53,402 nucleotides of DNA, taken from Ruoffia halotolerans. GTDB taxonomy: Bacteria; Bacillota; Bacilli; Lactobacillales; Aerococcaceae. The notes beneath the pieces were generated by a model, which ran no database searches, was not told the origin of the DNA, and was given only the letters and a program-made list of their open reading frames with translations. The stretch lies in NCBI RefSeq assembly GCF_014049385.1, contig NZ_JACAOA010000014.1, positions 1 to 53,402 of the forward strand, written 5' to 3'. Position numbers and translations under genes: made by a program. Below are positions 9,772-18,901 of this stretch, piece after piece (positions within the stretch are counted from its first letter, which is position 1; each line of letters opens with the position of its first letter).

Positions 9772-10554
9772 TTACTTTAAAAGCACATTGACGTTTAATC
9801 GATAATTATCTTTCTTAGTCATACCCTCGATATCATTAATCCAGAAGCGTCCAAACTTACGTAATGAAATAATATCATTGATACCAATCTCAACGTCAGG
9901 TCTCTCCATAGGAACAAAATTCACTTTCACATCACCTTGTGAGACTGAATTTTTCGCACGCTGTCTAGAAAAATTATAGACTTTGCTTAATAAAGTGTCA
10001 AGCCGTAAAGAGCTAGAAATAACATGCTTTACTTCCCATTGTTCTTCTGAGATTAATATATCTTCAAATGATAACTCTTCCAATTGTACTCCGACATTCG
10101 CAATTTTAGTTACTTGAGTTTTCAAATAATCACTGATTGATGCATCAACAATTGCATGCCAATTCGTTCCATCTGTAATAATATCCCCGATGCGCTCTCT
10201 TTCAATTCCAGTTGAAATAAACGTTCCTAAAATTCTACCATGTGTTAAATGACCAAATTTTTCTGGGTATTTAATGTTGAATAGAACGATCGTAAAATCT
10301 TCATCATTCGGTTCATAATACTGGGGATAAATACAGGCTTGTTTACGTTCTGCACCTTCATAACCACCTCTGAAAATAACTGAAATCTCATCTCGACTTG
10401 CGACAAGTTGTTCAACAATCATTTTCTCTCGAGGTGTTAAAAATACAGTTGTATAAGGTGCGAAAGTTAAATCTACCTGATCTATCCAACCGAAAACTTT
10501 ATCTATAAACGGTTGTTCTTCGGGTCGATAATGTTGATATATATCATCTGACAT
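9772..10554 (-). CDS. ylmH: YlmH, S4-domain RNA-binding protein
   Basis: A 260-residue protein with an N-terminal YlmH domain (PEEQPFIDKV, then LTPREKMIV and FRGGYEGAERKQA) and a C-terminal S4 RNA-binding domain from about 180 (RLDTLLSKVYNFSRQRAKNSVSQGDVKVN). Family members bind the large ribosomal subunit and act in ribosome quality control. Gene position between yggT and divIVA is conserved in Firmicutes. Confidence 0.93.
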   Translation of the reverse strand: MSDDIYQHYRPEEQPFIDKVFGWIDQVDLTFAPYTTVFLTPREKMIVEQLVASRDEISVIFRGGYEGAERKQACIYPQYYEPNDEDFTIVLFNIKYPEKFGHLTHGRILGTFISTGIERERIGDIITDGTNWHAIVDASISDYLKTQVTKIANVGVQLEELSFEDILISEEQWEVKHVISSSLRLDTLLSKVYNFSRQRAKNSVSQGDVKVNFVPMERPDVEIGINDIISLRKFGRFWINDIEGMTKKDNYRLNVNVLLK

Positions 10555-10570
10555 TTAATTCACCACATTT

Positions 10571-10834
10571 TTAAAATAATATTGCTGCCAATATCCAGAT
10601 TAAACCATCTCGGATAAATCGTAAAACAAAAATTGCAATAATAACATTGAAACTAATGCCCCCTAATGGCGGGATAAAGCGATCAAATATATCCAAATAT
10701 GGTCGTGCTAATTTAACAACAAATTGTCCTAAAGCACTTTCACGGGCACCTGGTAGCCATGATAATAGTGCGTATACGACTAAAACCAGTGTATATGCCT
10801 GAAATAAATTAGAAACTAAGCTCAAAAGGCCCAA
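10571..10834 (-). CDS. YggT family membrane protein
   Basis: An 87-residue protein with two membrane segments (about 5-25 and 60-82) and the conserved family core around SWLPGA and PYLDIFDRFIPPLGGI. The start codon is TTG (10832-10834): an in-frame TAG sits immediately upstream and GGGAG lies 8-9 bases before it. YggT proteins are tied to division clusters but have no settled biochemical role. It is the first gene after the ftsZ terminator. Confidence 0.9.
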   Translation of the reverse strand: MGLLSLVSNLFQAYTLVLVVYALLSWLPGARESALGQFVVKLARPYLDIFDRFIPPLGGISFNVIIAIFVLRFIRDGLIWILAAILF

Positions 10835-10904
10835 CTATAACACTCCCTTAAATTCTTATCTTAAGAATTATATCATAAATTTTTACTTATTGATAAATAA
10901 AAAA

Positions 10905-10924
10905 AGGAACCAATACTGATTCCT
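10905..10924 (-). terminator. Terminator after ftsZ
   Basis: Seven-bp stem AGGAATC/GGTTCCT with a 6-base loop, followed by seven T on the minus strand, 36 bp past the ftsZ stop. It divides the ftsAZ part of the cluster from yggT-ylmH-divIVA. Confidence 0.75.
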
Positions 10925-10959
10925 CTATTATTATGATGCCTTAGCATCGTAACTCTTTA

Positions 10960-12261
10960 TTAACGATGACGTTTACGGAAAAATGGTGGTGTATCTAATT
11001 CATCTGAATCATTTACTTCACTTTGACGACTTCCTGATCCATCCGTATTTGGACGTTCAAATTGACGTTTTGGTTTAGAGTCTGCTTCAGTTGTATCAAC
11101 GTCGCGTGTGTTTGTTTCTCTATTAATGTCCCAATCATTGAATAAATCACGTTTTTGTTGACGACGTGGTGTTGGTTCGGTTGATTGGCTTGGTGAATCT
11201 GGTTGTTGTTGACTTTGAGCTGGTTGAGTTTGTTCTGCTGAAGATGATGATGTATTGAATGAGCGTCTTGGTGGTGTACTCATTTTATTACGATCAGTCT
11301 TCTCATTCTCAATACCAGTTGCGATTACTGTAACAATAACTTCGTCACCTAAATCATTATTGATTGACGTACCGAAGATAATGTTTACATCGCCACTTGA
11401 TGCATTTGCAACAATATCACTTGCATCTTGTGCTTCGAACAAGCTTAAGTCTTCTCCTCCTGTTATGTTTAATAAAATTTGTTCTGCTCCATCAATAGAT
11501 ACTTCTAATAATGGTGAAGAGATAGCTTTCTTAGTTGCTTCAGCCGTACGGTTTTCACCTGAAGATTGACCTACACCCATTAATGCAGTTCCTTGATCCT
11601 TCATTACAGTTTTCACGTCAGCAAAGTCTAAGTTTACGTAACCTGGTGCGGTAATTAAATCAGAGATACCTTGTACACCTTGACGTAAAACATTATCTGC
11701 TTCACTGAATGCTTCTAACATTGGAGTTTTACGGTCTACAATTTCTAATAAACGGTTGTTTGAGATAATTACTAAAGTATCAACCGCCTCTTTTAAGTTT
11801 TTCAAACCTTCAGCCGCAAAGCGTCCGCGTTTTGGTCCTTCAAAAGTAAATGGACGTGTTACAACACCTACTGTTAAAGCGCCTAAGTCTTTAGCAATCT
11901 TAGCCACAACTGGTGCAGCACCTGTACCAGTACCTCCACCCATACCAGCAGTAACAAACACTAAGTCTGCCCCTTCTAGTACTTCGCGAATTTGTTCTTC
12001 ACTTTCTTCAGCCGCCTTTAATCCAATTTCTGGTAGTGAACCTGCACCTAAGCCTTTAGTTACTTTTGGGCCTAATTGGATTTTGATTTCTGCATCTGAA
12101 CCTTGTAATGCTTGAGTATCCGTATTTGCAACGATGAATTCAACACCTTGAACTTCGTCTTTAATCATACGATTGACGGCATTTCCACCTGCTCCACCTA
12201 CACCAATTACTTTAATTACTGCGCCATCATATCCCATTGTTGAATCGAATGATAATTCCAT
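10960..12261 (-). CDS. ftsZ: Cell-division GTPase FtsZ
   Basis: A 433-residue tubulin homologue forming the Z ring. The GTP-binding signature GGGTGTG (in [12 protein letters not shown], about 108-119) and the T7 loop region [11 protein letters not shown] are intact. A disordered linker of about 90 residues (Gln, Ser, Thr, Pro and Arg rich) follows residue 320, and the C-terminal peptide [11 protein letters not shown] is the expected FtsA-binding type. The Shine-Dalgarno is AGGAGGAA. It follows ftsA by 31 bp and is followed by a terminator. sepF, usually next in Firmicutes, is absent here. Confidence 0.98.
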   Translation of the reverse strand: MELSFDSTMGYDGAVIKVIGVGGAGGNAVNRMIKDEVQGVEFIVANTDTQALQGSDAEIKIQLGPKVTKGLGAGSLPEIGLKAAEESEEQIREVLEGADLVFVTAGMGGGTGTGAAPVVAKIAKDLGALTVGVVTRPFTFEGPKRGRFAAEGLKNLKEAVDTLVIISNNRLLEIVDRKTPMLEAFSEADNVLRQGVQGISDLITAPGYVNLDFADVKTVMKDQGTALMGVGQSSGENRTAEATKKAISSPLLEVSIDGAEQILLNITGGEDLSLFEAQDASDIVANASSGDVNIIFGTSINNDLGDEVIVTVIATGIENEKTDRNKMSTPPRRSFNTSSSSAEQTQPAQSQQQPDSPSQSTEPTPRRQQKRDLFNDWDINRETNTRDVDTTEADSKPKRQFERPNTDGSGSRQSEVNDSDELDTPPFFRKRHR

Positions 12262-12292
12262 TTAAAAATTCCTCCTGTTTATCTATCAAGTC

Positions 12293-13846
12293 TTAATCAA
12301 AAAATGTTTGGAAAAAGTCACGGACTTTTGCCGTTATGCCATTCCCATTACTTTGATCAGTAACAGGCTCTGAATAGTTATTCGCTTCTTCATCTTGCGA
12401 ATAATCATCATAGTATGCCGCATCTTCATAACGATAGTCGTCATCAAATGAATTATATTGTTGATAATCATCTTGTTGATTCGAACTAGGCATATTATCT
12501 GGCATCGTACGTTGGTCATTTGCCATTTGGTTTATCTCATTAGCTGGTTGACGACGTTGACCACCGAACAAGTCACCTGATTGTTGACCTCTTGCCACTT
12601 GCCCTTGGTTACGGCCACTTGAAGGTACCGGTCGTCTTTGCCCACCTAGTGGTGACATAGATTGTCTTGGTGCAGCTTGTGCCGGAACCGCAAAAGTTCC
12701 TTGGGCAATTCGGTGCACATCATCAAGATTTGCAACATATTCGATCATTCCAAGGCTTGTCGTATAGATTGGATTACGCATTCCCATTTCTTCAGGGATA
12801 AATAAGCGAACTTTACTTCCGAAGTATCGTTTAGCTAAGTCTAGAACTCCTGGTAATGACACAGCTCCACCTGTCAGAACATATCCACCAGGTAAATCAA
12901 GTCCATCTACACGATTTAATTCTTCATATAATGTTTCAAATATTTGTACTAGACGCGCTTCGATGATTTCAGCAAGGTAGTGTTCATCTACACGTACAGG
13001 TTCTTTCTTTCCGACGGTTTCAACTGGGAAGTACTCATCATCTGTTGTTTGACTTGCGATAGCAAAGCCGAATTCACGTTTGATACGTTCAGCAGAATCA
13101 AGTGATGTGTTTAGAATAACTGAGATATCTTTTGTAACGAAATCTCCACCCTCTTGATCCACAAATGAATATTTCATTTGGCCGTCATACATAATTGATG
13201 CACTTGATTGTCCACCACCCATATCTACAACCACTGTTCCAAACTCTCGCTCATCTGCTGATAAGGCTACGGATGCAATTGCTTCTGGTTGAACAACTAG
13301 TTCACTGATTGATAAACCTGCTTTTTGAACACAGCGTCGAATATTATGGATGATTGTTCTAGGTCCAGTAATTAAACGCGCATAAAGTTCTAGACGAACC
13401 CCGATCATTCCTCTTGGATCTTTAATTCCATTGAATCCATCGACGATAAATTCTTCAGGAATAATTGAGATAATCTCTCTTTCAGGAGGTACTGAACGAA
13501 CTTTAGCTGCTTTGATTACATTCTCAACGTCTAGGGCTGTTATTTCTCTATTATCGCTGGCAACAGCAATCATACCGTGGCAATCTTCTACCATAATTTG
13601 ATTACTTGGAACACCAACAATGACTTCGTTAATTTTTACATTTGCTTTGCGTTCTGCTTGAGAAATGGCTCTTTGAATTGATTTCACAGTATCATCAATA
13701 TCGACAATAACACCGCGACTCAAACCACGTGATTTCTCATTTCCCACACCGATGATATTAATATTTCCATTAATATACTCAGCGACAACGACTTTAATTG
13801 AGGTCGTACCAATATCTAAACTAACAAAAATTTCTTGATTTCTCAT
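12293..13846 (-). CDS. ftsA: Cell-division protein FtsA with long disordered tail
   Basis: A 517-residue actin-like membrane anchor for FtsZ. The ATPase core covers about residues 1-388 (SLDIGTTSIKVVV, VVDMGGGQSS, VLTGGAVSLPG). It is followed by roughly 115 disordered residues: first Arg/Gln/Gly rich (389-435), then strongly acidic and Tyr rich (about 458-500). The chain ends in the amphipathic membrane-targeting helix KVRDFFQTFFD. FtsA is usually near 420 residues, so the linker between core and membrane helix is unusually long. It is cotranscribed with ftsZ. Confidence 0.97.
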   Translation of the reverse strand: MRNQEIFVSLDIGTTSIKVVVAEYINGNINIIGVGNEKSRGLSRGVIVDIDDTVKSIQRAISQAERKANVKINEVIVGVPSNQIMVEDCHGMIAVASDNREITALDVENVIKAAKVRSVPPEREIISIIPEEFIVDGFNGIKDPRGMIGVRLELYARLITGPRTIIHNIRRCVQKAGLSISELVVQPEAIASVALSADEREFGTVVVDMGGGQSSASIMYDGQMKYSFVDQEGGDFVTKDISVILNTSLDSAERIKREFGFAIASQTTDDEYFPVETVGKKEPVRVDEHYLAEIIEARLVQIFETLYEELNRVDGLDLPGGYVLTGGAVSLPGVLDLAKRYFGSKVRLFIPEEMGMRNPIYTTSLGMIEYVANLDDVHRIAQGTFAVPAQAAPRQSMSPLGGQRRPVPSSGRNQGQVARGQQSGDLFGGQRRQPANEINQMANDQRTMPDNMPSSNQQDDYQQYNSFDDDYRYEDAAYYDDYSQDEEANNYSEPVTDQSNGNGITAKVRDFFQTFFD

Positions 13847-13918
13847 TTAGGCATTAACCCCCTTCTGGCTAATTATTTTTCTATATTTTGTTTAATTTTC
13901 TTCAATTTCACATTACCT

Positions 13919-13947
13919 ATATTAGCACAAACTTCATTTTAATAGAA
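13919..13947 (-). promoter_or_regulatory. Possible extended -10 promoter for ftsAZ
   Basis: In the 142-bp gap between divIB and ftsA the minus strand reads TGC-TAATAT (13919-13927), an extended -10, with a weak TTCTAT 17 bases upstream. An AT-rich hairpin (ATGTAA/TTACAT followed by TTATCTTTTTTT) just after the divIB stop could end the upstream transcript. This would let ftsA-ftsZ be transcribed separately. It is inference from sequence only. Confidence 0.4.
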
Positions 13948-13988
13948 GAAAAAAAGATAAATGTAAGTATAATTACATATAACTTATC

Positions 13989-15353
13989 TTAATTATTGTC
14001 AAGTTTGACACTATTAGTAGAATCTTCTGCTGGTGTGAAGTATGCACCGACTTCAAAATTAATCACTCCGGTTTGCCCGTCTAATTGTGTTAAAATATCC
14101 GGATAATATTGTACTTTTTGAGCAAAAGTCGAAATTATGGCATTTATGGTATTTCCATCTTCCATTTCAACAACTATGGCGTTCGGTTTATTTTCGTCAT
14201 CAGCGGAAGTAACGGTCTCCATCATAGCTAATATCTCTGGATCAATTTGACGTAAACCTTGTGCAACTTCCGTCAGTTTACCACTAGTATCGAAGCCGAT
14301 TAATTCTGGTAATGCTTCATTGGCTATATTGGCTAATTCTTGGTTTTCGGATACATTCAGTATCTCACCGTTATTCAAGACTGGTTGATAACCATCTTGG
14401 TTAATTAACCCCACAAGGTCATGTTCGACGACATTAATTTCTAATTGTTTCCAATCAGGTCGATTAAATACGACACTTTCAATTAAAGGATTTTCTTCTT
14501 TAATTGTCGCTTCAATCTCTTGTCTTTGGCTCATTACTTCATCTACTTCATCGAATTTATATATTCGAGACGATCCTTTTACAAACGTTTTCGGAACAAG
14601 CTCGGTTCCCGTGACGACTATATTATTCACTTTATTAAACGGCATTAATTGCCAACCCGTCACTAGCATTGTTAGGTATATTAATGCAAAAACTGCAAAT
14701 AGTACAGTCTTACCCTTTGGCAGGGCCGCATTAGAACTCTTATTCATCTGTCTATTGACCTTTTGGTGCAAGTTATAATACCAATTAGTTCGACTACCTT
14801 GAGGTTGGTTTCTTCCAGAAGGTTGATTGCCAGAGTAATTTCGGTTAAAGTTCTGATTTCTGTTCAGATTTTGATTTCGCCTTTGATTCAAATTCTGATT
14901 TTGCTGTCTAGTTGCTCTCTCACGAGTATTTGATTGGGGTTCGTCAAAGTTTCGCCTATTTGGTTGATTCGCACGACTATTAGATTCATTCTGATCGCGT
15001 CTGTACTCATCCATATGATATACTCGTCGCTGTTGAACAGGACCTGACTGAGGTGGTATCGGATGAATAACTTGAGTCGGTTGATACTGTTCTTCTCGGT
15101 TCCGATTCCCTTCAGTTTGAGTATGTTGAGTCCGACTGAAATAATCTTGCTCAAGTTCATCGCGATTTGTTATGCCGCTTTGCTTTGGTATAATCGGATT
15201 TCCATTACTATCGATGCGATAGTTTCCACGAATCGGTTGAGACGGTTCGTTTACCGGTCTAGATTGCCATGTTTCAGGACTGTTTGATTCCCGATTATTT
15301 GGCGTAGTTTGAGGCCCTGTTCGATAATTTCCTCGCCGCTCATTATTACTCAT
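13989..15353 (-). CDS. divIB: Cell-division protein DivIB/FtsQ with long basic N-terminus
   Basis: A 454-residue single-pass division protein. Residues 1-215 are cytoplasmic and disordered, very rich in Asn, Gln and Arg, including a repeated NQNLN/NRNQNFNR segment at about 151-172. One membrane segment (about 216-234) leads to an extracellular POTRA domain (about 238-310) and the FtsQ/DivIB beta domain. DivIB proteins are commonly 260-380 residues, so the cytoplasmic part is enlarged. The ATG at 15351-15353 is chosen because GGAGGTG lies 6 bases upstream; the upstream GTG overlaps it. Together with FtsL it forms part of the divisome regulatory complex. Confidence 0.92.
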   Translation of the reverse strand: MSNNERRGNYRTGPQTTPNNRESNSPETWQSRPVNEPSQPIRGNYRIDSNGNPIIPKQSGITNRDELEQDYFSRTQHTQTEGNRNREEQYQPTQVIHPIPPQSGPVQQRRVYHMDEYRRDQNESNSRANQPNRRNFDEPQSNTRERATRQQNQNLNQRRNQNLNRNQNFNRNYSGNQPSGRNQPQGSRTNWYYNLHQKVNRQMNKSSNAALPKGKTVLFAVFALIYLTMLVTGWQLMPFNKVNNIVVTGTELVPKTFVKGSSRIYKFDEVDEVMSQRQEIEATIKEENPLIESVVFNRPDWKQLEINVVEHDLVGLINQDGYQPVLNNGEILNVSENQELANIANEALPELIGFDTSGKLTEVAQGLRQIDPEILAMMETVTSADDENKPNAIVVEMEDGNTINAIISTFAQKVQYYPDILTQLDGQTGVINFEVGAYFTPAEDSTNSVKLDNN

Positions 15354-15393
15354 AGCTTTCACCTCCTCGAAAATATTTAGTCTTAATTATTTA

Positions 15394-16506
15394 TTAAATA
15401 GATTCAACTAATTTAATAATATCATCTATTGCATGTGGCGTACCTAATTTTTTAGCATTTTCTGCCATTTTATTTAATGCTGTTTGATCTAGTATCATTC
15501 GGTCAATCGTATGAACTAATTGACTTGAGTCAAGTTGACTTTCTTTTATCATTTCAGCAGCCTGATTATTCACTAATGCTATGGCATTCATCTCTTGATG
15601 ATTATTCGTAACATATGGACTAGGAATTAAAATACTAGGAAGTCCAAGTGTTGTCAATTCTGCTAATGTCGTTGCACCACTTCGGCAAACGACTAGATCA
15701 ATTCTTTGAAATAGTGCTGGCATGTTATCAATGTATGGAACTATTTTAACATTATTAGGTATTTTAATCTGGTTTTCTTCTATATAATTCATCCATTCTG
15801 AATGATGAACTGAACCTGTCCCAATAATTACCTGGTACTCTTTCTTAGCAAAGTCTTCGATGGATTCTACAGCTGCTTTATTAATAGCTGGCGCACCACG
15901 ACTGCCTCCAAATATTAGTACCGTTGGTAATTGATCATTAAAGCCATAATTTTTTGATAGAATATGCTCATCTTTAGCATAGTTGGTTACTTCTTGCCCT
16001 CTTGGGTTTCCAGTAAATGCCACTTTGTGACTGACTTTTGTAAAGTCATTCTCAACTTCATGAAAAGACGTCGCAACTTTATCAACAAAGCGACTTAAGA
16101 ATTTATTAGTTACCCCTGCGACGCTATTTTGTTCATGAATCAGCGTTGGGATACCTAGTTGAGCTGCAGCATAAAGTACAGGTGCACAAACGAAGCCACC
16201 AGTTCCAATGACTAATTCGGGTTGAAAGTCTTTAATCATTTTCTTTGCTTTTTGTGTGCTTGTTAACATTTCCCAAGCGACTTTAATATTATCCAGTGAT
16301 AAACTGCGTTTTAAACCTGATATTTCAATGGATTTAAAGTCTATATTCGCCTTTGGAACAATACTTGCTTCTAAGCCTTTGTCTGTACCAATGTATAAAC
16401 ACTCTAAATCCGGATTGAGTTCTTTCATTCGATTATAGATTGCAAGAGCTGGATAAATATGCCCCCCAGTTCCTCCACCAGATAAGATGATGCGATTGAT
16501 TTTCAT
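15394..16506 (-). CDS. murG: MurG, lipid II-forming GlcNAc transferase
   Basis: A 370-residue GT-B glycosyltransferase that adds GlcNAc to lipid I on the inner membrane face to make lipid II. The N-terminal glycine loop GGGTGGH (9-15), the second loop FGGSRGA, and the UDP-GlcNAc site (CRSGATTLAEL) are intact. It sits 12 bp after murD. Confidence 0.97.
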   Translation of the reverse strand: MKINRIILSGGGTGGHIYPALAIYNRMKELNPDLECLYIGTDKGLEASIVPKANIDFKSIEISGLKRSLSLDNIKVAWEMLTSTQKAKKMIKDFQPELVIGTGGFVCAPVLYAAAQLGIPTLIHEQNSVAGVTNKFLSRFVDKVATSFHEVENDFTKVSHKVAFTGNPRGQEVTNYAKDEHILSKNYGFNDQLPTVLIFGGSRGAPAINKAAVESIEDFAKKEYQVIIGTGSVHHSEWMNYIEENQIKIPNNVKIVPYIDNMPALFQRIDLVVCRSGATTLAELTTLGLPSILIPSPYVTNNHQEMNAIALVNNQAAEMIKESQLDSSQLVHTIDRMILDQTALNKMAENAKKLGTPHAIDDIIKLVESI

Positions 16507-16518
16507 AATAAGATACTC

Positions 16519-17910
16519 CTATTCATCCATATATGGTTCTTCTAGTAATAATTTTTCAATGGTATCGATATAAACGTCTCCACGAATTTCAAAGTTTTGA
16601 TATTGATCCCAGCTCGCACAACTTGGTGATAATAGAACAACTTCACCTTGTCTTGCTTCTCGGTATGCTTTTGAAGTGGCTTCAATTAGATCATCAAAGA
16701 GTTCAATCGTGTTTACACCCGCCGTTTTAAAGGCTTTTGCCATCTTTTCTTTGGTTTCACCGTAAAGATAAGCTCCTGATACGTTCTTGAGATATGGTAT
16801 TAACTCATCAAATTCATTCCCGCGATCTAAGCCACCACCAATAAAACGAATGGGTTGCTTGAAACTATTTAAAGCAGTAATCGTAGCGGTAATATTCGTA
16901 GCTTTTGAATCATTGTAGAAACTTCGTCCACTAACATTCGCTACCGGCTGAATTCTATGACGCATCCCTTTGTACTCTCTGACTGTATTAGAAATTTCTT
17001 GGTTCGAAACTCCTTTTATTTTTGCTACTGCCACAGCCGCTAGGACATTCTCGACATTATGACTACCAGGAATTTGAATATCTGATAATGGTATAATTTG
17101 CTCTTCTTTAAAGTATATCCATTCACCTTCTACATAAGCACCATGCGATCGGACAAACTCATCGATTATTTCAATTGAGAAAGGAATAAGTTGCCCTTTA
17201 AATTCTTTAACCCAATGATGTAATTCAGCATTATCATAACGATAAACGATTTGGTCATCCTGTGTTTGATTGGCTAAAATCTTTAATTTGGCTTTGGCAT
17301 ATTCTTCACGTGTATGATGATAATCCAAATGAGCTTCATAAATATTGGTAATGACCGCAATTTCAGCGTGAAATTGTTCTGTTCCAGCTAATTGGAAACT
17401 AGATAATTCCATGACGATGTCATCATCTTCTGTCGCTTGATTAATAACATCTAAAGTTGGGATACCAATATTTCCAGCAAGGTAAGCATTCCCTTTTTCT
17501 CTTTCAGTTAATAATTCTCTCAGTAAACTTGTTGTCGTTGTTTTACCATTACTACCTGTAATACCAATGATCGATGCCTTACTAAATCTTGAAGCAAGCT
17601 CAACATCTGTATAAATTGGGATGTTTTTTTCAATCGCTTTTTGTAAAAAAGGAATTGAATAAGGGATCCCGGGGTTTTTGATAATCATATCAAAATGTTT
17701 ATCCAAGAGTTCTAAAGGATGCCCACCATCGACGATTTGGACGCCATCTTCTAAAAGCAAAGTAACCGACGGGTCTTGTGATAGATCCCCTCGGTCATTA
17801 ATCGTTACATTTGCTTGTTGTTTAACTAGGAACTCAGCTACACTTTTCCCTGTTTTTGCGTAGCCTAACACTAGTATTTCTTTGTCTGATAAATTCTCGT
17901 TCGTTCCCAT
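16519..17910 (-). CDS. murD: MurD, UDP-MurNAc-L-Ala:D-Glu ligase
   Basis: A 463-residue Mur ligase that adds D-glutamate. It has an N-terminal Rossmann-like domain (LVLGYAKTGKS), the ATP loop GITGSNGKTTTT, the central MELSSFQL and NIYEAHLDYH motifs, and the C-terminal LSPSCASWDQYQNFE. The ATG at 17908-17910 is chosen: GGGAG lies 11 bases upstream, while the GTG at 17922 overlaps that site. It lies between mraY and murG. Confidence 0.96.
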   Translation of the reverse strand: MGTNENLSDKEILVLGYAKTGKSVAEFLVKQQANVTINDRGDLSQDPSVTLLLEDGVQIVDGGHPLELLDKHFDMIIKNPGIPYSIPFLQKAIEKNIPIYTDVELASRFSKASIIGITGSNGKTTTTSLLRELLTEREKGNAYLAGNIGIPTLDVINQATEDDDIVMELSSFQLAGTEQFHAEIAVITNIYEAHLDYHHTREEYAKAKLKILANQTQDDQIVYRYDNAELHHWVKEFKGQLIPFSIEIIDEFVRSHGAYVEGEWIYFKEEQIIPLSDIQIPGSHNVENVLAAVAVAKIKGVSNQEISNTVREYKGMRHRIQPVANVSGRSFYNDSKATNITATITALNSFKQPIRFIGGGLDRGNEFDELIPYLKNVSGAYLYGETKEKMAKAFKTAGVNTIELFDDLIEATSKAYREARQGEVVLLSPSCASWDQYQNFEIRGDVYIDTIEKLLLEEPYMDE

Positions 17911-17928
17911 TCTAAAAATCACTCCCTA

Positions 17929-18879
17929 TTAAAAGATAAATAATGCAATCAATGCACTAATTAATCCGACAGCCCAAAATACATTTACCACTTTTGATTC
18001 ACTCCAACCAAGCATTTCGAAATGGTGGTGAATTGGTGCCATCTTAAATATTCTTTTTCCTCGAGTCTTGAAGGATAATACTTGAAGCATAACACTTACT
18101 GTTTCAACTACAAAGACAAAACCAATAACTAATAAACTCCATGGATTATTAAGTACGGATGACATCACTGCTAGTCCAGCTCCTAAGGCAAGTGAACCAA
18201 CGTCCCCCATAAAAATCTTCGCTGGTTTACGATTAAAGATTAAAAATCCAATTAACGATCCAACTACAATCAATGAAGCTGTTGCTACATTTGAGTTCCC
18301 TTCAGCTGCGGCGATAAAGTAATACGCGCCATACGAAATAATATTTAAGCCGGTCGCTAAACCATCTAAACCGTCCGTTAAATTCACTGCATTTGAAAAG
18401 CCAGTAATCCAGATAAACATGAATAATCCTACTAACAGAATGTTAGAGATTTCAAAACCAAAAAATGGTATGAAAATGTGTTGATTTGTTACCATGGCAA
18501 TTAATGCAATAACAAAAGCAAATAATAATTGTGTTAAAAACTTCTGTTTAGCAGTTAACCCTTCATTTCTTTTTTTGAAAATACTTATAAAATCATCAAT
18601 AAAACCAATAGCTCCAAATAATAAGAACGCTAGCCAAATCATCCAGAACTCACCTGAGTAAGACGTTTGGATAAAGCCAAAGATTAACATCGCTAATAAA
18701 ATAGCTAGGATAAATACTGTTCCTCCCATAGTTGGTGTCCCAGTTTTTACTTCATGCCATAATGGGCCATCTTCCCGTGTTGTTTGACCTAGTTTCTTTT
18801 TATTAAAGTATTGGATGAAAAAAGGCATCGCAATGACTGTTAATAAAAAACTAGTCACGATTGGTAAGATAATATTCAA
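17929..18879 (-). CDS. mraY: MraY, phospho-MurNAc-pentapeptide translocase
   Basis: A polytopic enzyme with about 10 membrane segments that transfers phospho-MurNAc-pentapeptide to undecaprenyl phosphate, making lipid I. It carries the family motifs GTPTMGG, FIDDF, NAVNLTDGLDGLA and the His cluster APIHHHFE. There is no ATG. The TTG at 18877-18879 (316 residues) lies 11 bases after AAGGAG; a GTG at 18891 (320 residues) would overlap that Shine-Dalgarno. The TTG start also fits the usual family N-terminus. The exact start remains moderately uncertain. Confidence 0.94.
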   Translation of the reverse strand: MNIILPIVTSFLLTVIAMPFFIQYFNKKKLGQTTREDGPLWHEVKTGTPTMGGTVFILAILLAMLIFGFIQTSYSGEFWMIWLAFLLFGAIGFIDDFISIFKKRNEGLTAKQKFLTQLLFAFVIALIAMVTNQHIFIPFFGFEISNILLVGLFMFIWITGFSNAVNLTDGLDGLATGLNIISYGAYYFIAAAEGNSNVATASLIVVGSLIGFLIFNRKPAKIFMGDVGSLALGAGLAVMSSVLNNPWSLLVIGFVFVVETVSVMLQVLSFKTRGKRIFKMAPIHHHFEMLGWSESKVVNVFWAVGLISALIALFIF

Positions 18880-18901
18880 TTTTTCGTTCACTCCTTAGTT
18901 T

